Source: Thioglobus_B sp964566765 (lineage in GTDB: Bacteria; Pseudomonadota; Gammaproteobacteria; PS1; Pseudothioglobaceae). From it: DNA of 22,608 bases. The number at the start of each line of letters is the position of its first letter. Within the stretch, counting starts at the first letter, position 1. The notes beneath the pieces are model-generated. The model made no database searches. It had not been told where the DNA came from and worked only from the letters and a program-made list of their open reading frames with translations. This document shows positions 8,276 through 16,403 of the stretch, one piece after another. The DNA is taken from contig CAZMJI010000011.1 of the NCBI GenBank assembly GCA_964566765.1, forward strand, positions 1 through 22,608, written 5' to 3'. Made by a program: the position numbers and the translations under genes.

Positions 8276-10441
8276 ATGAAAAAGCCACTGATTTTTAGCA
8301 CGCTGGCCTTGTGCTCATTGACACTCCAAGCTCAAGTTAATCTTCAATGTAGCACTCAAAATACCCTCTTTCCCAAACAGCAGCTCAGCACTCAAAGTGA
8401 CGCCTTAGATGTCTTGGCTGACCAAAGTGAAATCACCAACAAAGACCACTACCTACTGACTGGTAACGTCTCTTTGCATTCCTCTGAGTATTTCTTGGCC
8501 GCTGACACAGTACGTATTCAAAAAAGCGACAAAACCTCTTATGCTGATGGCAATGTTCGATTCCAAGATGCCACCTTAATGCTGAACGCCAAGGCGGCAG
8601 AGCTGAGAAAGCAAAACGAACAAACTCATGTAACCCTGAGTCAGGCTGATTTTCATTACCCGCAAAGTCGCATTAACGGCTATGCTGACAAGGTGGTGAG
8701 TGATGGACAGATTCAAGTGTTTGACCAAGCTAATTACACCTTATGTCCATTGGGGCGTGGCGATTGGCGCCTAAATGCCGATCAAATCACACTGAATGCG
8801 CACACCAACCGCGGTCAAGCCGAAGACGTGACCCTGGAGTTCTTAGGCCTGCCAATTTTCTACTTACCGAGCCACGAATGGGTATTAGAAGGTAGAGGCT
8901 CGGGTTTCTTATCACCATCGGTGGCCAGTTATAACGAAGCCGGTAGTAAGAGTGGCTATCAAGTGAGAATCCCGTACTATTTTAATCTGGCCCCAGATCG
9001 CGACTTTTTATTAACCCTGAATCACCTGTCATCTCGAGGCGAAGTGCTTGAAGGTAAGTACCGTCAACTGCTGGAGAGCAACGATTGGTGGGAGCAAGGT
9101 CGAGTTGAAGTGGAAGGTCATTACTTGGCAGATGATGCCATTGATAATACTAAGCGCTGGTTGTTAAAAACCGACTTAGATGTCTCACTCAACGCCAAAA
9201 CCACCTTGGGCGTGCACACGCACCGTGTGTCTGATGCAGACTACTTTAAAGAGGTTGCGCACGAACACACCTCAATTGATTCACTGATCTCTAGTCTAAA
9301 CTTGGCTTATCAAGATCCTGAGCAGGCTCTTTCCATGAGCCTATTGACCGAAGATGAGCAATTGGTTAATAGTGGTAATGCGGCTTATATCAAGGCGCCA
9401 GAGTTGGCATTGAATAAGCGCATTAATGCCTTAGAGGGTCGCAGTATTGATCTGTCACTGATCAGCACCAAATTTAAGCACGACACAGCAACCGATACCG
9501 GTGTGCGTACCCATGCGCAGGCCAACTTCTCTAAAGAAATTAGCACCCCGGCTTATCAACTTAAGCCCACACTAAGCTTACTATCAACCAATTATGCGTT
9601 AGATAACCAAGCGGATAAATCCAGATCCATGGCACGCTTTAATCTAGATGGTAAGTTATTCTTGGAGCGAGAGATTCAGGCTTTTTCTAAAGACTTGATT
9701 CAAACCTTGGTGCCAAGATTTAGCTACCACTACACACCAGACAAAGCGCAAAGCAGCCTACCGAACTACGACTCAGAAGCCAAGAGTGACTCTTATAGCA
9801 ATCTGTTCTCGGCCAATAAGTACACCGGTTTGGATCGTATCGGTAAAGCCAACGACGTTACCCTGGGTGTCGAGTCTGAATTTATTGATGCCAATAGTGG
9901 TGAAACTTACGTGACACTAAAAGCTGCACAAACCCTGTATAAGGATGACATCTCGGCCAACAACGGTTTGAGAAACTATTCAGACATTGCCGCTTCTGCC
10001 AATTTTAAAAGCGGGCCAATTGTGCTAAATACTGAGATTCAATACGATCCAGAAACCAATCAAATTGATAAAAAAGACAGTTCAATCGCCTACAAAATCG
10101 ACGGCCGACAATTCTTAACCTTGGTGCATCATGACAGCAGCAGCGAAGAATCTGCCGAACTCTATGGTGCTTACCCATTAACCGATCGAGTGCATGTGTT
10201 TGCCGGTGTCAATCGCTCGCTCAGCAGCGATCTCACCAATAAGCAAGTCGGTGGTGTTGCCTATGAGTCGTGTTGTTGGGCTTTGCGCTTAGCGCACTTT
10301 AAAGAATACAGTGGCAGTGATTACGATCATGTGACTGAAGTTGAGCTGGTGTTTAAAGGTCTGGCCTCTACCACGCCAAGCTTACGCAACAAACTACAAA
10401 AAGACATTCCAAACTACCTAGCCGATCTCGATGATTACTAA
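8276..10441 (+). CDS. lptD: LPS assembly protein LptD (OstA/Imp)
   Basis: Outer-membrane beta-barrel that, with the lipoprotein LptE, inserts lipopolysaccharide into the outer leaflet. A signal peptide is clear (MKKPLIFSTLALCSLTLQA, cut near 19/20). An OstA/jellyroll periplasmic domain follows (about 40-150, with YLLTGNVSLHS, ADTVRIQ and YADGNVRF), then the LptD motif TLCPLGRGDWRLNAD (152-166) and GLPIFYLPSHEW, then a long barrel region. All four disulfide cysteines of the family are present at about 25, 157, 666 and 667, the last two as the adjacent SCCWALRL pair; this strongly supports a functional protein. At 721 residues it is shorter than E. coli LptD (about 784). It is followed by surA with an 11-base overlap. 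LptD is itself a SurA-dependent barrel, so the pairing makes sense. Confidence 0.95.
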   Translation: MKKPLIFSTLALCSLTLQAQVNLQCSTQNTLFPKQQLSTQSDALDVLADQSEITNKDHYLLTGNVSLHSSEYFLAADTVRIQKSDKTSYADGNVRFQDATLMLNAKAAELRKQNEQTHVTLSQADFHYPQSRINGYADKVVSDGQIQVFDQANYTLCPLGRGDWRLNADQITLNAHTNRGQAEDVTLEFLGLPIFYLPSHEWVLEGRGSGFLSPSVASYNEAGSKSGYQVRIPYYFNLAPDRDFLLTLNHLSSRGEVLEGKYRQLLESNDWWEQGRVEVEGHYLADDAIDNTKRWLLKTDLDVSLNAKTTLGVHTHRVSDADYFKEVAHEHTSIDSLISSLNLAYQDPEQALSMSLLTEDEQLVNSGNAAYIKAPELALNKRINALEGRSIDLSLISTKFKHDTATDTGVRTHAQANFSKEISTPAYQLKPTLSLLSTNYALDNQADKSRSMARFNLDGKLFLEREIQAFSKDLIQTLVPRFSYHYTPDKAQSSLPNYDSEAKSDSYSNLFSANKYTGLDRIGKANDVTLGVESEFIDANSGETYVTLKAAQTLYKDDISANNGLRNYSDIAASANFKSGPIVLNTEIQYDPETNQIDKKDSSIAYKIDGRQFLTLVHHDSSSEESAELYGAYPLTDRVHVFAGVNRSLSSDLTNKQVGGVAYESCCWALRLAHFKEYSGSDYDHVTEVELVFKGLASTTPSLRNKLQKDIPNYLADLDDY

Positions 10442-11333
10442 ACCCAAACATTTGCTATTAGCGGCTGCTTTTTGCAGTATTCATGCTTTTGCCGCCAATA
10501 GCATTATTGCCGTGGTGGATGATGAGCTGATCACCTCCGCTACCGTTGCCAAGGATCTAACCCCCGAGCTAAACCGCGAGCAAAAGCGTCAAGTGGTGAA
10601 TCAGCACATTGACAGACACCTGCAATTAAAACAAGCGGGCAAGCTGGGCATACAACCTCGTGCTGAGGCTGTGAACAACTTACTTAACACCATTGCCAAA
10701 CAAAACCAATTAACCCTGGCGCAGCTGCGTCAAGTTAAAGACTTTGATCAGGTGTTAAGTGAAGTGCAGATGTCATTAATCTTAAAAGGTTTAAGACAGG
10801 TGGTTTTACAAGAAGCCAAGCTCAGTTTGAGCGAGGATGAGCTAACTCAAGCCTTGGCCAAAAACCCAGGTGAGCCGCAGTGGCAGACACAAATCCGCCT
10901 GGCGCAAATTGTGATTGCCAGCGTCGAACGCCCTGATGGCACACAAAGCACCGAAGATGCTGCCTTAGAAGCGTTTTTAGTAACCCTTAAGGACAGAGCG
11001 CAACAAGGGGAGGCTTTTGGCGCATTGGCCAAGCTTTACTCTCAAGATCCATCCTATCAAAATGCTGGCATATCCGACTGGCTAGACAAATCTAAACTGC
11101 CAGATGTGTTTGCCAATATTGTCTCTGATCTAGGTCAAGACACGGTTTCTAAACCCTTTAAAGTAGGCCAGACTTGGCGTCTACTAAAGATAGATAGTGA
11201 ACGTCAGATCGACCAACGTTTGCAAGCACTTAAAGCGGCATTATTGCGTCAAAAGCAAAGCCAATACTTTGGTGAGTGGACTGACAAATTAAGAGAAGAC
11301 GTCTATATCGAAATCTTTGAGAACAAACTCTAA
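10431..11333 (+). CDS. surA: SurA-like periplasmic chaperone with a single parvulin domain
   Basis: Periplasmic chaperone that escorts unfolded outer-membrane proteins, including LptD, to the BAM complex. A signal peptide is visible (about 1-21, HLLLAAAFCSIHAFA). The SurA N-terminal segment follows (about 23-145, starting NSIIAVVDDELITSATV), then one parvulin-type PPIase domain (about 150-255, with RLAQIVIA, LAKLYSQDPS and GISDWLDKSKLP), then a C-terminal helix (about 262-300). E. coli SurA is about 428 residues with two parvulin domains; this 300-residue protein keeps the chaperone ends but has room for one PPIase domain only. The start overlaps the lptD stop by 11 bases. Position after lptD is the classic SurA location, which makes the call firmer than sequence alone. 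In E. coli pdxA follows; here rlmB does. Confidence 0.88.
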   Translation: MITKPKHLLLAAAFCSIHAFAANSIIAVVDDELITSATVAKDLTPELNREQKRQVVNQHIDRHLQLKQAGKLGIQPRAEAVNNLLNTIAKQNQLTLAQLRQVKDFDQVLSEVQMSLILKGLRQVVLQEAKLSLSEDELTQALAKNPGEPQWQTQIRLAQIVIASVERPDGTQSTEDAALEAFLVTLKDRAQQGEAFGALAKLYSQDPSYQNAGISDWLDKSKLPDVFANIVSDLGQDTVSKPFKVGQTWRLLKIDSERQIDQRLQALKAALLRQKQSQYFGEWTDKLREDVYIEIFENKL

Positions 11334-11334
11334 G

Positions 11335-12078
11335 ATGTCCAAGTCGCTGTATATTTTTGGTTTTCATGCCTTAGAGGCGCAGCTGGACTCCAATCCTCAG
11401 TGTATTGTTAGAGTACTAACCTTTGACAGACGTCAAGATAAGCGCCTCAATCGTCTGCATGAGCAGCTGAGAGACTTGCAAATCCCTTGGCAGCAGGCGC
11501 AAAAATCACAATTAGACAAACTCACCCAGCAAGGCTCTCACCAGGGCGTGGTGGCTGAAATTCTACTGCCCACCCTACCCGGCCAAGACGCGCTGATTAA
11601 CCATGTTAACCAGCTGTCAAACAAGGCGCTTATCTTGGTATTAGACTCCATTCAGGACCCTAGAAACTTAGGTGCTTGCCTGCGTTCTGCCAATGCAGCC
11701 GGGGTGGATTGCGTGGTGTTAAACAAAGATGGCTCGGCACCGATCAATGCTTTGGTGCATAAAACTTCAGCGGGCGCGCTGAATCAGCTGAAAATCTTCC
11801 AGGTAACCAACCTATCGCGCACTCTAAAAGCTTTGCAAGATTGCGGGGTTTGGAGTATTGGCCTGGATGGCCACACGCAAACTTCCCTCTACCAAGTAGA
11901 CCTCACTGACTCGGTTGCTATTGTTATGGGTGCTGAGGGTTCAGGTCTTAGAACACTGACCAAAAAGACCTGTGATCAATTGGTTAAGATCCCCATGCAG
12001 GGCAATGTGGAGAGTCTTAATGTCTCGGTGGCAACCGGTATTAGTTTGTTTGAGGCGCTAAGGCAGCGTTTGGGCTAA
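11335..12078 (+). CDS. rlmB: 23S rRNA (guanosine-2'-O)-methyltransferase RlmB
   Basis: SpoU/TrmH-family (SPOUT fold) enzyme that methylates the ribose of a conserved G in the 23S rRNA peptidyl-transferase region (G2251 in E. coli) using S-adenosylmethionine. The short N-terminal substrate-binding part (about 1-75) includes IFGFHALEAQL and HQGVVAEI. The catalytic domain has the three family motifs: LDSIQDPRNLGACLRSANAAG, IVMGAEGSGLR and IPMQGNVESLNVSVATG. I chose the ATG at 11335, one base after the surA stop (TAAGATG), giving 247 residues like E. coli (243); a longer frame from a TTG at 11317 overlaps surA and adds residues not seen in the family. In many gammaproteobacteria rlmB follows rnr; here it closes the lptD-surA operon. 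Its last 4 bases overlap the convergent rhodanese gene. Confidence 0.94.
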   Translation: MSKSLYIFGFHALEAQLDSNPQCIVRVLTFDRRQDKRLNRLHEQLRDLQIPWQQAQKSQLDKLTQQGSHQGVVAEILLPTLPGQDALINHVNQLSNKALILVLDSIQDPRNLGACLRSANAAGVDCVVLNKDGSAPINALVHKTSAGALNQLKIFQVTNLSRTLKALQDCGVWSIGLDGHTQTSLYQVDLTDSVAIVMGAEGSGLRTLTKKTCDQLVKIPMQGNVESLNVSVATGISLFEALRQRLG

Positions 12079-12389
12079 TATTGCGCCATATTTGGGTCCA
12101 ATTCTTTGGCCCAGGCATCAACCCCACCCAGTAGATTAATCACCGTCTCAAAGCCGACAGAATCTAAATAACGCGCTACCTGTCTGGAGCGGATGCCGTG
12201 ATGACAAACCACCACCACTGGCCGAGCCTTATCCAGACTGTCAATGTGTGAGAGGATTTGTCCCATGGGCAGCAATCTGGCACCCTCTAAATGACACTTC
12301 TCCCACTCCCAGGGCTCACGTACGTCCAGTAGCAGTGCCTGATGCTTGCTTAAGTAGGTTTGTACTTGTTGTGGTGTGAGTTCTTTCAT
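12075..12389 (-). CDS. Single-domain rhodanese (sulfurtransferase-like)
   Basis: A 104-residue rhodanese-homology protein with no signal peptide, so probably cytoplasmic. The active-site loop CHHGIRS at 62-68 has the catalytic cysteine (C62) that carries a persulfide, and the family string LLDVREPWEWEKCHLEGA lies at 20-37, followed by LGGVDAW at 87-93. This resembles GlpE-type or thiosulfate/persulfide-relay rhodaneses; substrate cannot be told from sequence. It is the last gene of a leftward operon, 4 bases after the zincin/VWA gene, so a role in sulfur delivery or persulfide handling linked to that operon is possible but inferred. Its stop overlaps the rlmB stop by 4 bases, tail to tail. 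There is no Shine-Dalgarno, so coupling to the preceding gene is likely. Confidence 0.9.
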   Translation of the reverse strand: MKELTPQQVQTYLSKHQALLLDVREPWEWEKCHLEGARLLPMGQILSHIDSLDKARPVVVVCHHGIRSRQVARYLDSVGFETVINLLGGVDAWAKELDPNMAQY

Positions 12390-12393
12390 CGGA

Positions 12394-13719
12394 TTAATTC
12401 AGCTGAATCCTAGCGCCCCAAGGCACACTGGCTTTGCCTTTGATGAGCCAAATCACCGGATAATTAGGCTCAAATTCAGGAAAGATGCCTTCAGCATCGG
12501 TGAAGTACACCAGCACCTGGTCTGGATTGTCTTGTCTGGCAATGTGATCAAACACCGGAATAAAATTGGTGCCTTTACCGCCACCCAATGAGGTCGGAAA
12601 GTTTAATTCTTCCCAAGGTTCATAACGCCAGATATGGTGTTTTTCTAATTGATCATCGCAGGCCATCAGGGTGATGCTGGCGCGGATATTACTTTTAATC
12701 GCGTCAATCTCACTGACAAATTCATCGATGTCTTCTTGAGAGATCGAGCCTGAGGTATCAATCGCCACACTAATATCAATCTGTGCCGAACGCAGCGCAG
12801 GCAAAATGGCCTCCCCTTGACGTCTAGAAGGTCGATGATAAGAGAAGTCGTCACGTGCCAGATTGGACAGATATTGTGCCAATAGTGCACGCCAAGAGAC
12901 CTGAGGCTGCAAGAAGAAATCCACCAGCTTGCCCCACTCATCATCCAATTTGCCAGCCTGATGTGCCAATTGCGCACTAGAGGCTAGATTTTTTTGCCAT
13001 TGGCTGGCCAAAGTATTGATCTCATCAGGTGTCAGCGGCTTGGGCTTATCAGCCAGCTCATCACGCCCGTTTTGACTGTTGCTTGAGGATTGTTTACCTG
13101 AGCTTGGTTGATTGTCAGACCTACCCTCGAGTGAATCTTCTTTCATGCCGCCGTCAGATTCCTCTTGATCGTCATCAGGATTGTCGTCATACAGATGTTG
13201 ATCGAAAGGCTCCTCGTCGATATTGTCATCGATCATGGGGTAGATCTCTTCGGCAATCATGCCTTTGTATTTATGAAAAATAGGCAGATCCAGTGGCGGG
13301 TTAAAGCCCTGCTTAACCAGTAGCGGATTAATGGCAAAGTCACAAGCCAAATCCCATTTGTGCTTATCACGATTTCCGCGGCGGGCAAAGTGCGTCAAAG
13401 CACAATGTAGTGCTTCATGAATCAGCACAAATTTAATTTGCGAGTTAGAGCAGTTCTCAATAAAACCAGGGTTGTAATAAAAGTGCTTGGCATCCGTGGC
13501 ACTGGTTTTACACCAAGAGTCGGCCGCGCGTAGTTGCAATCTTAGTACCAAATTGCCCAAAAACGGCTGATCCAGAATCAACTGTGTTCTGGCCTTAGTC
13601 AGTCTATCTTCAACCGTCTTTAGATCGACAGCCTCAGGCGCCTCCTGAACAATGTCTTCGCCGATGACTTCAACCGGCTTGGCTTTGTCTTCTTGCCAAA
13701 ACTTATACTCGTCTACCAT
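12394..13719 (-). CDS. Putative metallopeptidase plus VWA-like protein (DUF2201 type), MoxR partner
   Basis: A 441-residue soluble protein with two recognisable parts. The N-terminal half (about 35-165) is zincin-like with HEALHCALTH at 101-110 (HExxHxxxxH, possible Zn site), followed by WDLACDFAINPLL at 122-134, characteristic of the DUF2201 N-terminal family. An acidic, Ser/Gln/Asn-rich linker (about 163-230) follows. The C-terminal half (about 315-441) is a von Willebrand A-like domain with MIDAS residues DTSGS at 321-325, Thr in GKGTNF near 384 and Asp in YFTDAEG at 408. Such proteins are usually encoded with MoxR-family ATPases, as here, and are thought to work with them on protein maturation or remodelling. 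Proteolytic activity is unproven. It overlaps the hemerythrin gene by 7 bases at its start. Confidence 0.85.
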   Translation of the reverse strand: MVDEYKFWQEDKAKPVEVIGEDIVQEAPEAVDLKTVEDRLTKARTQLILDQPFLGNLVLRLQLRAADSWCKTSATDAKHFYYNPGFIENCSNSQIKFVLIHEALHCALTHFARRGNRDKHKWDLACDFAINPLLVKQGFNPPLDLPIFHKYKGMIAEEIYPMIDDNIDEEPFDQHLYDDNPDDDQEESDGGMKEDSLEGRSDNQPSSGKQSSSNSQNGRDELADKPKPLTPDEINTLASQWQKNLASSAQLAHQAGKLDDEWGKLVDFFLQPQVSWRALLAQYLSNLARDDFSYHRPSRRQGEAILPALRSAQIDISVAIDTSGSISQEDIDEFVSEIDAIKSNIRASITLMACDDQLEKHHIWRYEPWEELNFPTSLGGGKGTNFIPVFDHIARQDNPDQVLVYFTDAEGIFPEFEPNYPVIWLIKGKASVPWGARIQLN

Positions 13720-14159
13720 GGTTTTTGTGCGGGCGGATGTTGGGCGCTCGCATCCAGTATCTGTTGTTTTTGCTGGGCCGAAAGACGGTTGATATTAGGG
13801 AACACTACCCGATCTTCTAAGCGAGCATGTGCTGATAACAACTCGGCAAATTCAGGCAATCGTTGTGCATCGTCGTCCAGCGCTTGAGCCAGTTGATACA
13901 ATTGCCGATGTTCGTCAATTAATTGTGCGCACAATTGCGCTAACTCATTTGAATGTGACGCTAAAAACTTTAACAAAGTTTGCTCTTCCGTATCAAAGTG
14001 CGGCTTGAATTCACGTGAAAATCGTTGACTAATGGTTGTGCATAGTGCATTAATCTCATCTGCATTATTGCGCTGAAACGTGTTTTTACAATGGTTGGCC
14101 AATGACAGTGCGACGTGATGCTCTTTGGTTAGGGTTAGTAGTTCTTTGGCTATTTTCAT
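13713..14159 (-). CDS. Hemerythrin-like HHE-domain protein
   Basis: A 148-residue helical protein with the spacing of di-iron hemerythrin-type ligands: HH at 14-15, HFDTE (H54, E58), DEH (H84) and HARLE (H111, E115). Length and pattern fit a single HHE cation-binding domain with four helices and no transmembrane segment, so it is probably a soluble cytoplasmic di-iron protein. Relatives bind O2 or NO, or, in the RIC/YtfE group, help repair iron centres after nitrosative stress; it lacks the N-terminal ScdA-type part of RIC proteins. Its start codon follows the nnrS stop directly (TAGATG) and its 3' end overlaps the VWA gene by 7 bases, so expression is tied to both. A link to NO chemistry is inferred from nnrS next door. 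Confidence 0.85.
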   Translation of the reverse strand: MKIAKELLTLTKEHHVALSLANHCKNTFQRNNADEINALCTTISQRFSREFKPHFDTEEQTLLKFLASHSNELAQLCAQLIDEHRQLYQLAQALDDDAQRLPEFAELLSAHARLEDRVVFPNINRLSAQQKQQILDASAQHPPAQKPW

Positions 14160-15347
14160 CTATCCAAACTGTCCATCGGTTCTGGGCTTAAAAAACATCG
14201 GTGTGTAAATGATGGAGAAATAAACAAAGGAACCGATCCATAGCAACTGAGAAGTCAAGATCCAAGTTGTGTAGTATTCTGTAGAGACTGATGGCAGTAT
14301 CACCCTAAAGACAAAGGACAGCAACAATAGTACAAAGATCCAATTTAGTGCCTTAGGCGGGTCAAACACATTGCGCCCTGTATGACCCAGCGATACGCGA
14401 CACATCATACTAAGCGTCATCAGCGCAATACCAAAGGCAAAGCTGTGCGTATCCAAATAAGCTGGCAAGACCAGGAAATAACTTAGGGCATTGAGCAAAA
14501 ATCCTAAGGTTAGGAAAGCGTAGGACAGGTAAATACTCCATAGTAGTGATTTGTGCCAAATCCCTGGTGCATACCAATTCAGTAGGCGCTTGGCGTGAAT
14601 TAAAAATAGTGTCAGTGGCAATACAGCCAGCATAGGATTACTACTCGGGAAAAACACTTCTACCAATAGAAATAGTACAAATAGCAACAAAGAAGATAAA
14701 TCTAGAAACTTGGAATTCTTAAGCTCGGTATCGAGCCCCAAACCACGTTCGATAAAAAATGGCAGCAGTCGTCTGGACATCATAAACAGCAGGCTAATAA
14801 CCAGATAAAAACCGGCGTAAATACCTATGTAAACGCCATGATCCAGCAGTCCCATCACCCCCAGATAATAGGCCACATGGGCGGCAAATAGCAAGGCTAA
14901 TTTGGCAATGATTGAGATGTTATTCCAGTTTTTGGCTTTGATAATTGGGTAGCTGATGGCCACCGTGGCTAGTAGTAAAAAACCGGTGTCTAACAACATT
15001 TGATACCACATCAACTCGACACTGACCCAAGGCAAGAATCTTGCCGCAAGCCATAGCACCAATAAGGCCAGCAGTGGTTTGCCGTATAGCGTTTGTATGC
15101 CGGTCCAATTGCGACTGGCAGTCAGCAAAAAACCAACAATAGTAGCGCCAGCATAAGCAAAAATCATCTCATGGGCATGCCAGTATTGTGGCGCTAGATA
15201 AGCCGTACTCATCAATCCTTGATACAATAAGACCCATAGCAACATAGATAAGGTTGCAATAATACCGGCGGCAAAAAAGAAAGCTCTAAAGCCCAGTCTT
15301 AATAAAGGCGTTGTTGGGTAGTTGACGTCTTGATTAAGATTGATCAT
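14160..15347 (-). CDS. nnrS: NnrS family membrane protein (nitric oxide stress)
   Basis: A 395-residue polytopic membrane protein with about 12 hydrophobic segments. Diagnostic family motifs are visible: LRLGFRAFFFAAG near 16-28, WHAHEMIFAYAGATIVGFLLTASRNWTG starting at 56, MSRRLLPFFIERG in the middle, and MCRVSLGHTGR in the last third. NnrS proteins in other bacteria contain haem and copper and protect against nitric oxide stress, often encoded near denitrification or NO-responsive genes. The conserved His residues in WHAHE and SLGHTG are candidate haem ligands. It sits second in the operon, 2 bases after the moxR-type gene and immediately before the hemerythrin gene. No nor, nir or nos gene is in the window, so the NO source is unknown. 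Confidence 0.9.
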   Translation of the reverse strand: MINLNQDVNYPTTPLLRLGFRAFFFAAGIIATLSMLLWVLLYQGLMSTAYLAPQYWHAHEMIFAYAGATIVGFLLTASRNWTGIQTLYGKPLLALLVLWLAARFLPWVSVELMWYQMLLDTGFLLLATVAISYPIIKAKNWNNISIIAKLALLFAAHVAYYLGVMGLLDHGVYIGIYAGFYLVISLLFMMSRRLLPFFIERGLGLDTELKNSKFLDLSSLLLFVLFLLVEVFFPSSNPMLAVLPLTLFLIHAKRLLNWYAPGIWHKSLLWSIYLSYAFLTLGFLLNALSYFLVLPAYLDTHSFAFGIALMTLSMMCRVSLGHTGRNVFDPPKALNWIFVLLLLSFVFRVILPSVSTEYYTTWILTSQLLWIGSFVYFSIIYTPMFFKPRTDGQFG

Positions 15348-15349
15348 GG

Positions 15350-16390
15350 CTAATCGAACATCACTGAGGCGATTTTATCGGCCCAATTGGCAAACTCAGG
15401 CACTGAGAAGATGTCACTACCGACCGCTCTTTGCATATCAGAAACCAGCATCACACCCAGCTCTTTTTGTGGAAAATCAGCGGCAAAATTAAGAATATTG
15501 CCCCAAACTTCAGCGGCATTAGCCTCCTGCTTAACACTGATGGCTCGACCCACTAGGGCGGCACAAATGGCGTATTGCAGATCAATCTCTTTAGGGATAG
15601 AAACCGCTTCACCGCGAATAATCGCATCTAAATCCGGCAAGTCTTTTAGGTGTTCAATAAAAGTCGCCACTTCAACCCCGGCTACCTCGCCAACACAGGC
15701 GCTGGCCGTTTGTCTGAACAAGGTTAAATTATCACCAAATTTTCTCAGTGCTCGATGCGTGAACTCCCAAGTTCTTGGTGATGGAAAACTCACTGGATTG
15801 TGCGCCGGATCAAATTCAAACAGATGCTCAGGTCGATAACGTAAAAAACCAATAATGCCTTCGTCAATTTTCTGCTCATAAGCCCAAGCCACCCAATCAT
15901 CTAAGTGCACATCCAGCTCATAATGCGAGAAGCGGTTGGCCAGCGGAGAAGGCATGGAATAGGTTACACCACGATCACCTTGGCGATTACCAGCGGCAAA
16001 AATGGCCCAACCATCAGGCACTTGGTATTCACCCAGACGACGATCCAGAATCAGCTGATAAGCAGCAGCTGCCACGGTGGGTGGCGCTGAGGTAATCTCA
16101 TCTAAAAACAACACGCCGCGCTCACCATGGCGCTTGGTGTCCGGCAAAATAGAGGGAATTGACCAATCTACCCATTCATCATTTTTAAAAGGAATACCGC
16201 GCAAGTCGCTGGGTTCCATTTGTGACAAGCGGATGTCAATCATCGGCACTTGGTGCTTGTCGGCAATTTGCGCCACAATTTGTGACTTGCCAATACCGGG
16301 CGCCCCCCATAGCATCACCGGCGTGTGGTGGCCTTCAAGTACACTGTTTAGTTCTTTATCCAGAATTTGGCTAATTTGTTGTGGTCTCAT
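15350..16390 (-). CDS. MoxR-type AAA+ ATPase
   Basis: A chaperone-like AAA+ ATPase of the MoxR group, a family that remodels or activates partner proteins (for example metal centres and cofactor enzymes) together with VWA-domain proteins. Numbered from the ATG at 16390: Walker A GAPGIGKS at 29-36, Walker B VLFLDE at 93-98, sensor-1 Asn in AAGNRQGD near 135, and an arginine-finger candidate in LANRFSHYEL near 153. The frame also runs to an ATG at 16426, adding 12 residues. I prefer 16390 because MRPQQISQILD resembles family N-termini and a candidate minus-strand -10 (TAGAAT, 16432-16427) would start transcription near 16420, inside the longer version. It is first in the operon; the VWA partner lies three genes downstream, separated by nnrS and the hemerythrin gene. 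Confidence 0.88.
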   Translation of the reverse strand: MRPQQISQILDKELNSVLEGHHTPVMLWGAPGIGKSQIVAQIADKHQVPMIDIRLSQMEPSDLRGIPFKNDEWVDWSIPSILPDTKRHGERGVLFLDEITSAPPTVAAAAYQLILDRRLGEYQVPDGWAIFAAGNRQGDRGVTYSMPSPLANRFSHYELDVHLDDWVAWAYEQKIDEGIIGFLRYRPEHLFEFDPAHNPVSFPSPRTWEFTHRALRKFGDNLTLFRQTASACVGEVAGVEVATFIEHLKDLPDLDAIIRGEAVSIPKEIDLQYAICAALVGRAISVKQEANAAEVWGNILNFAADFPQKELGVMLVSDMQRAVGSDIFSVPEFANWADKIASVMFD

Positions 16391-16403
16391 CAGAATAAGG
16401 CCC

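Noticed and set aside
11317..11334. Upstream TTG start for rlmB
   Set aside because: It would add six residues overlapping surA that are not typical of RlmB; the ATG at 11335 one base after the surA stop fits the family length.
12060..12130. Possible hairpin TGGG...CCCA near the rlmB/rhodanese junction as a terminator
   Set aside because: The stem is only four base pairs with a long loop and no T run on either strand.
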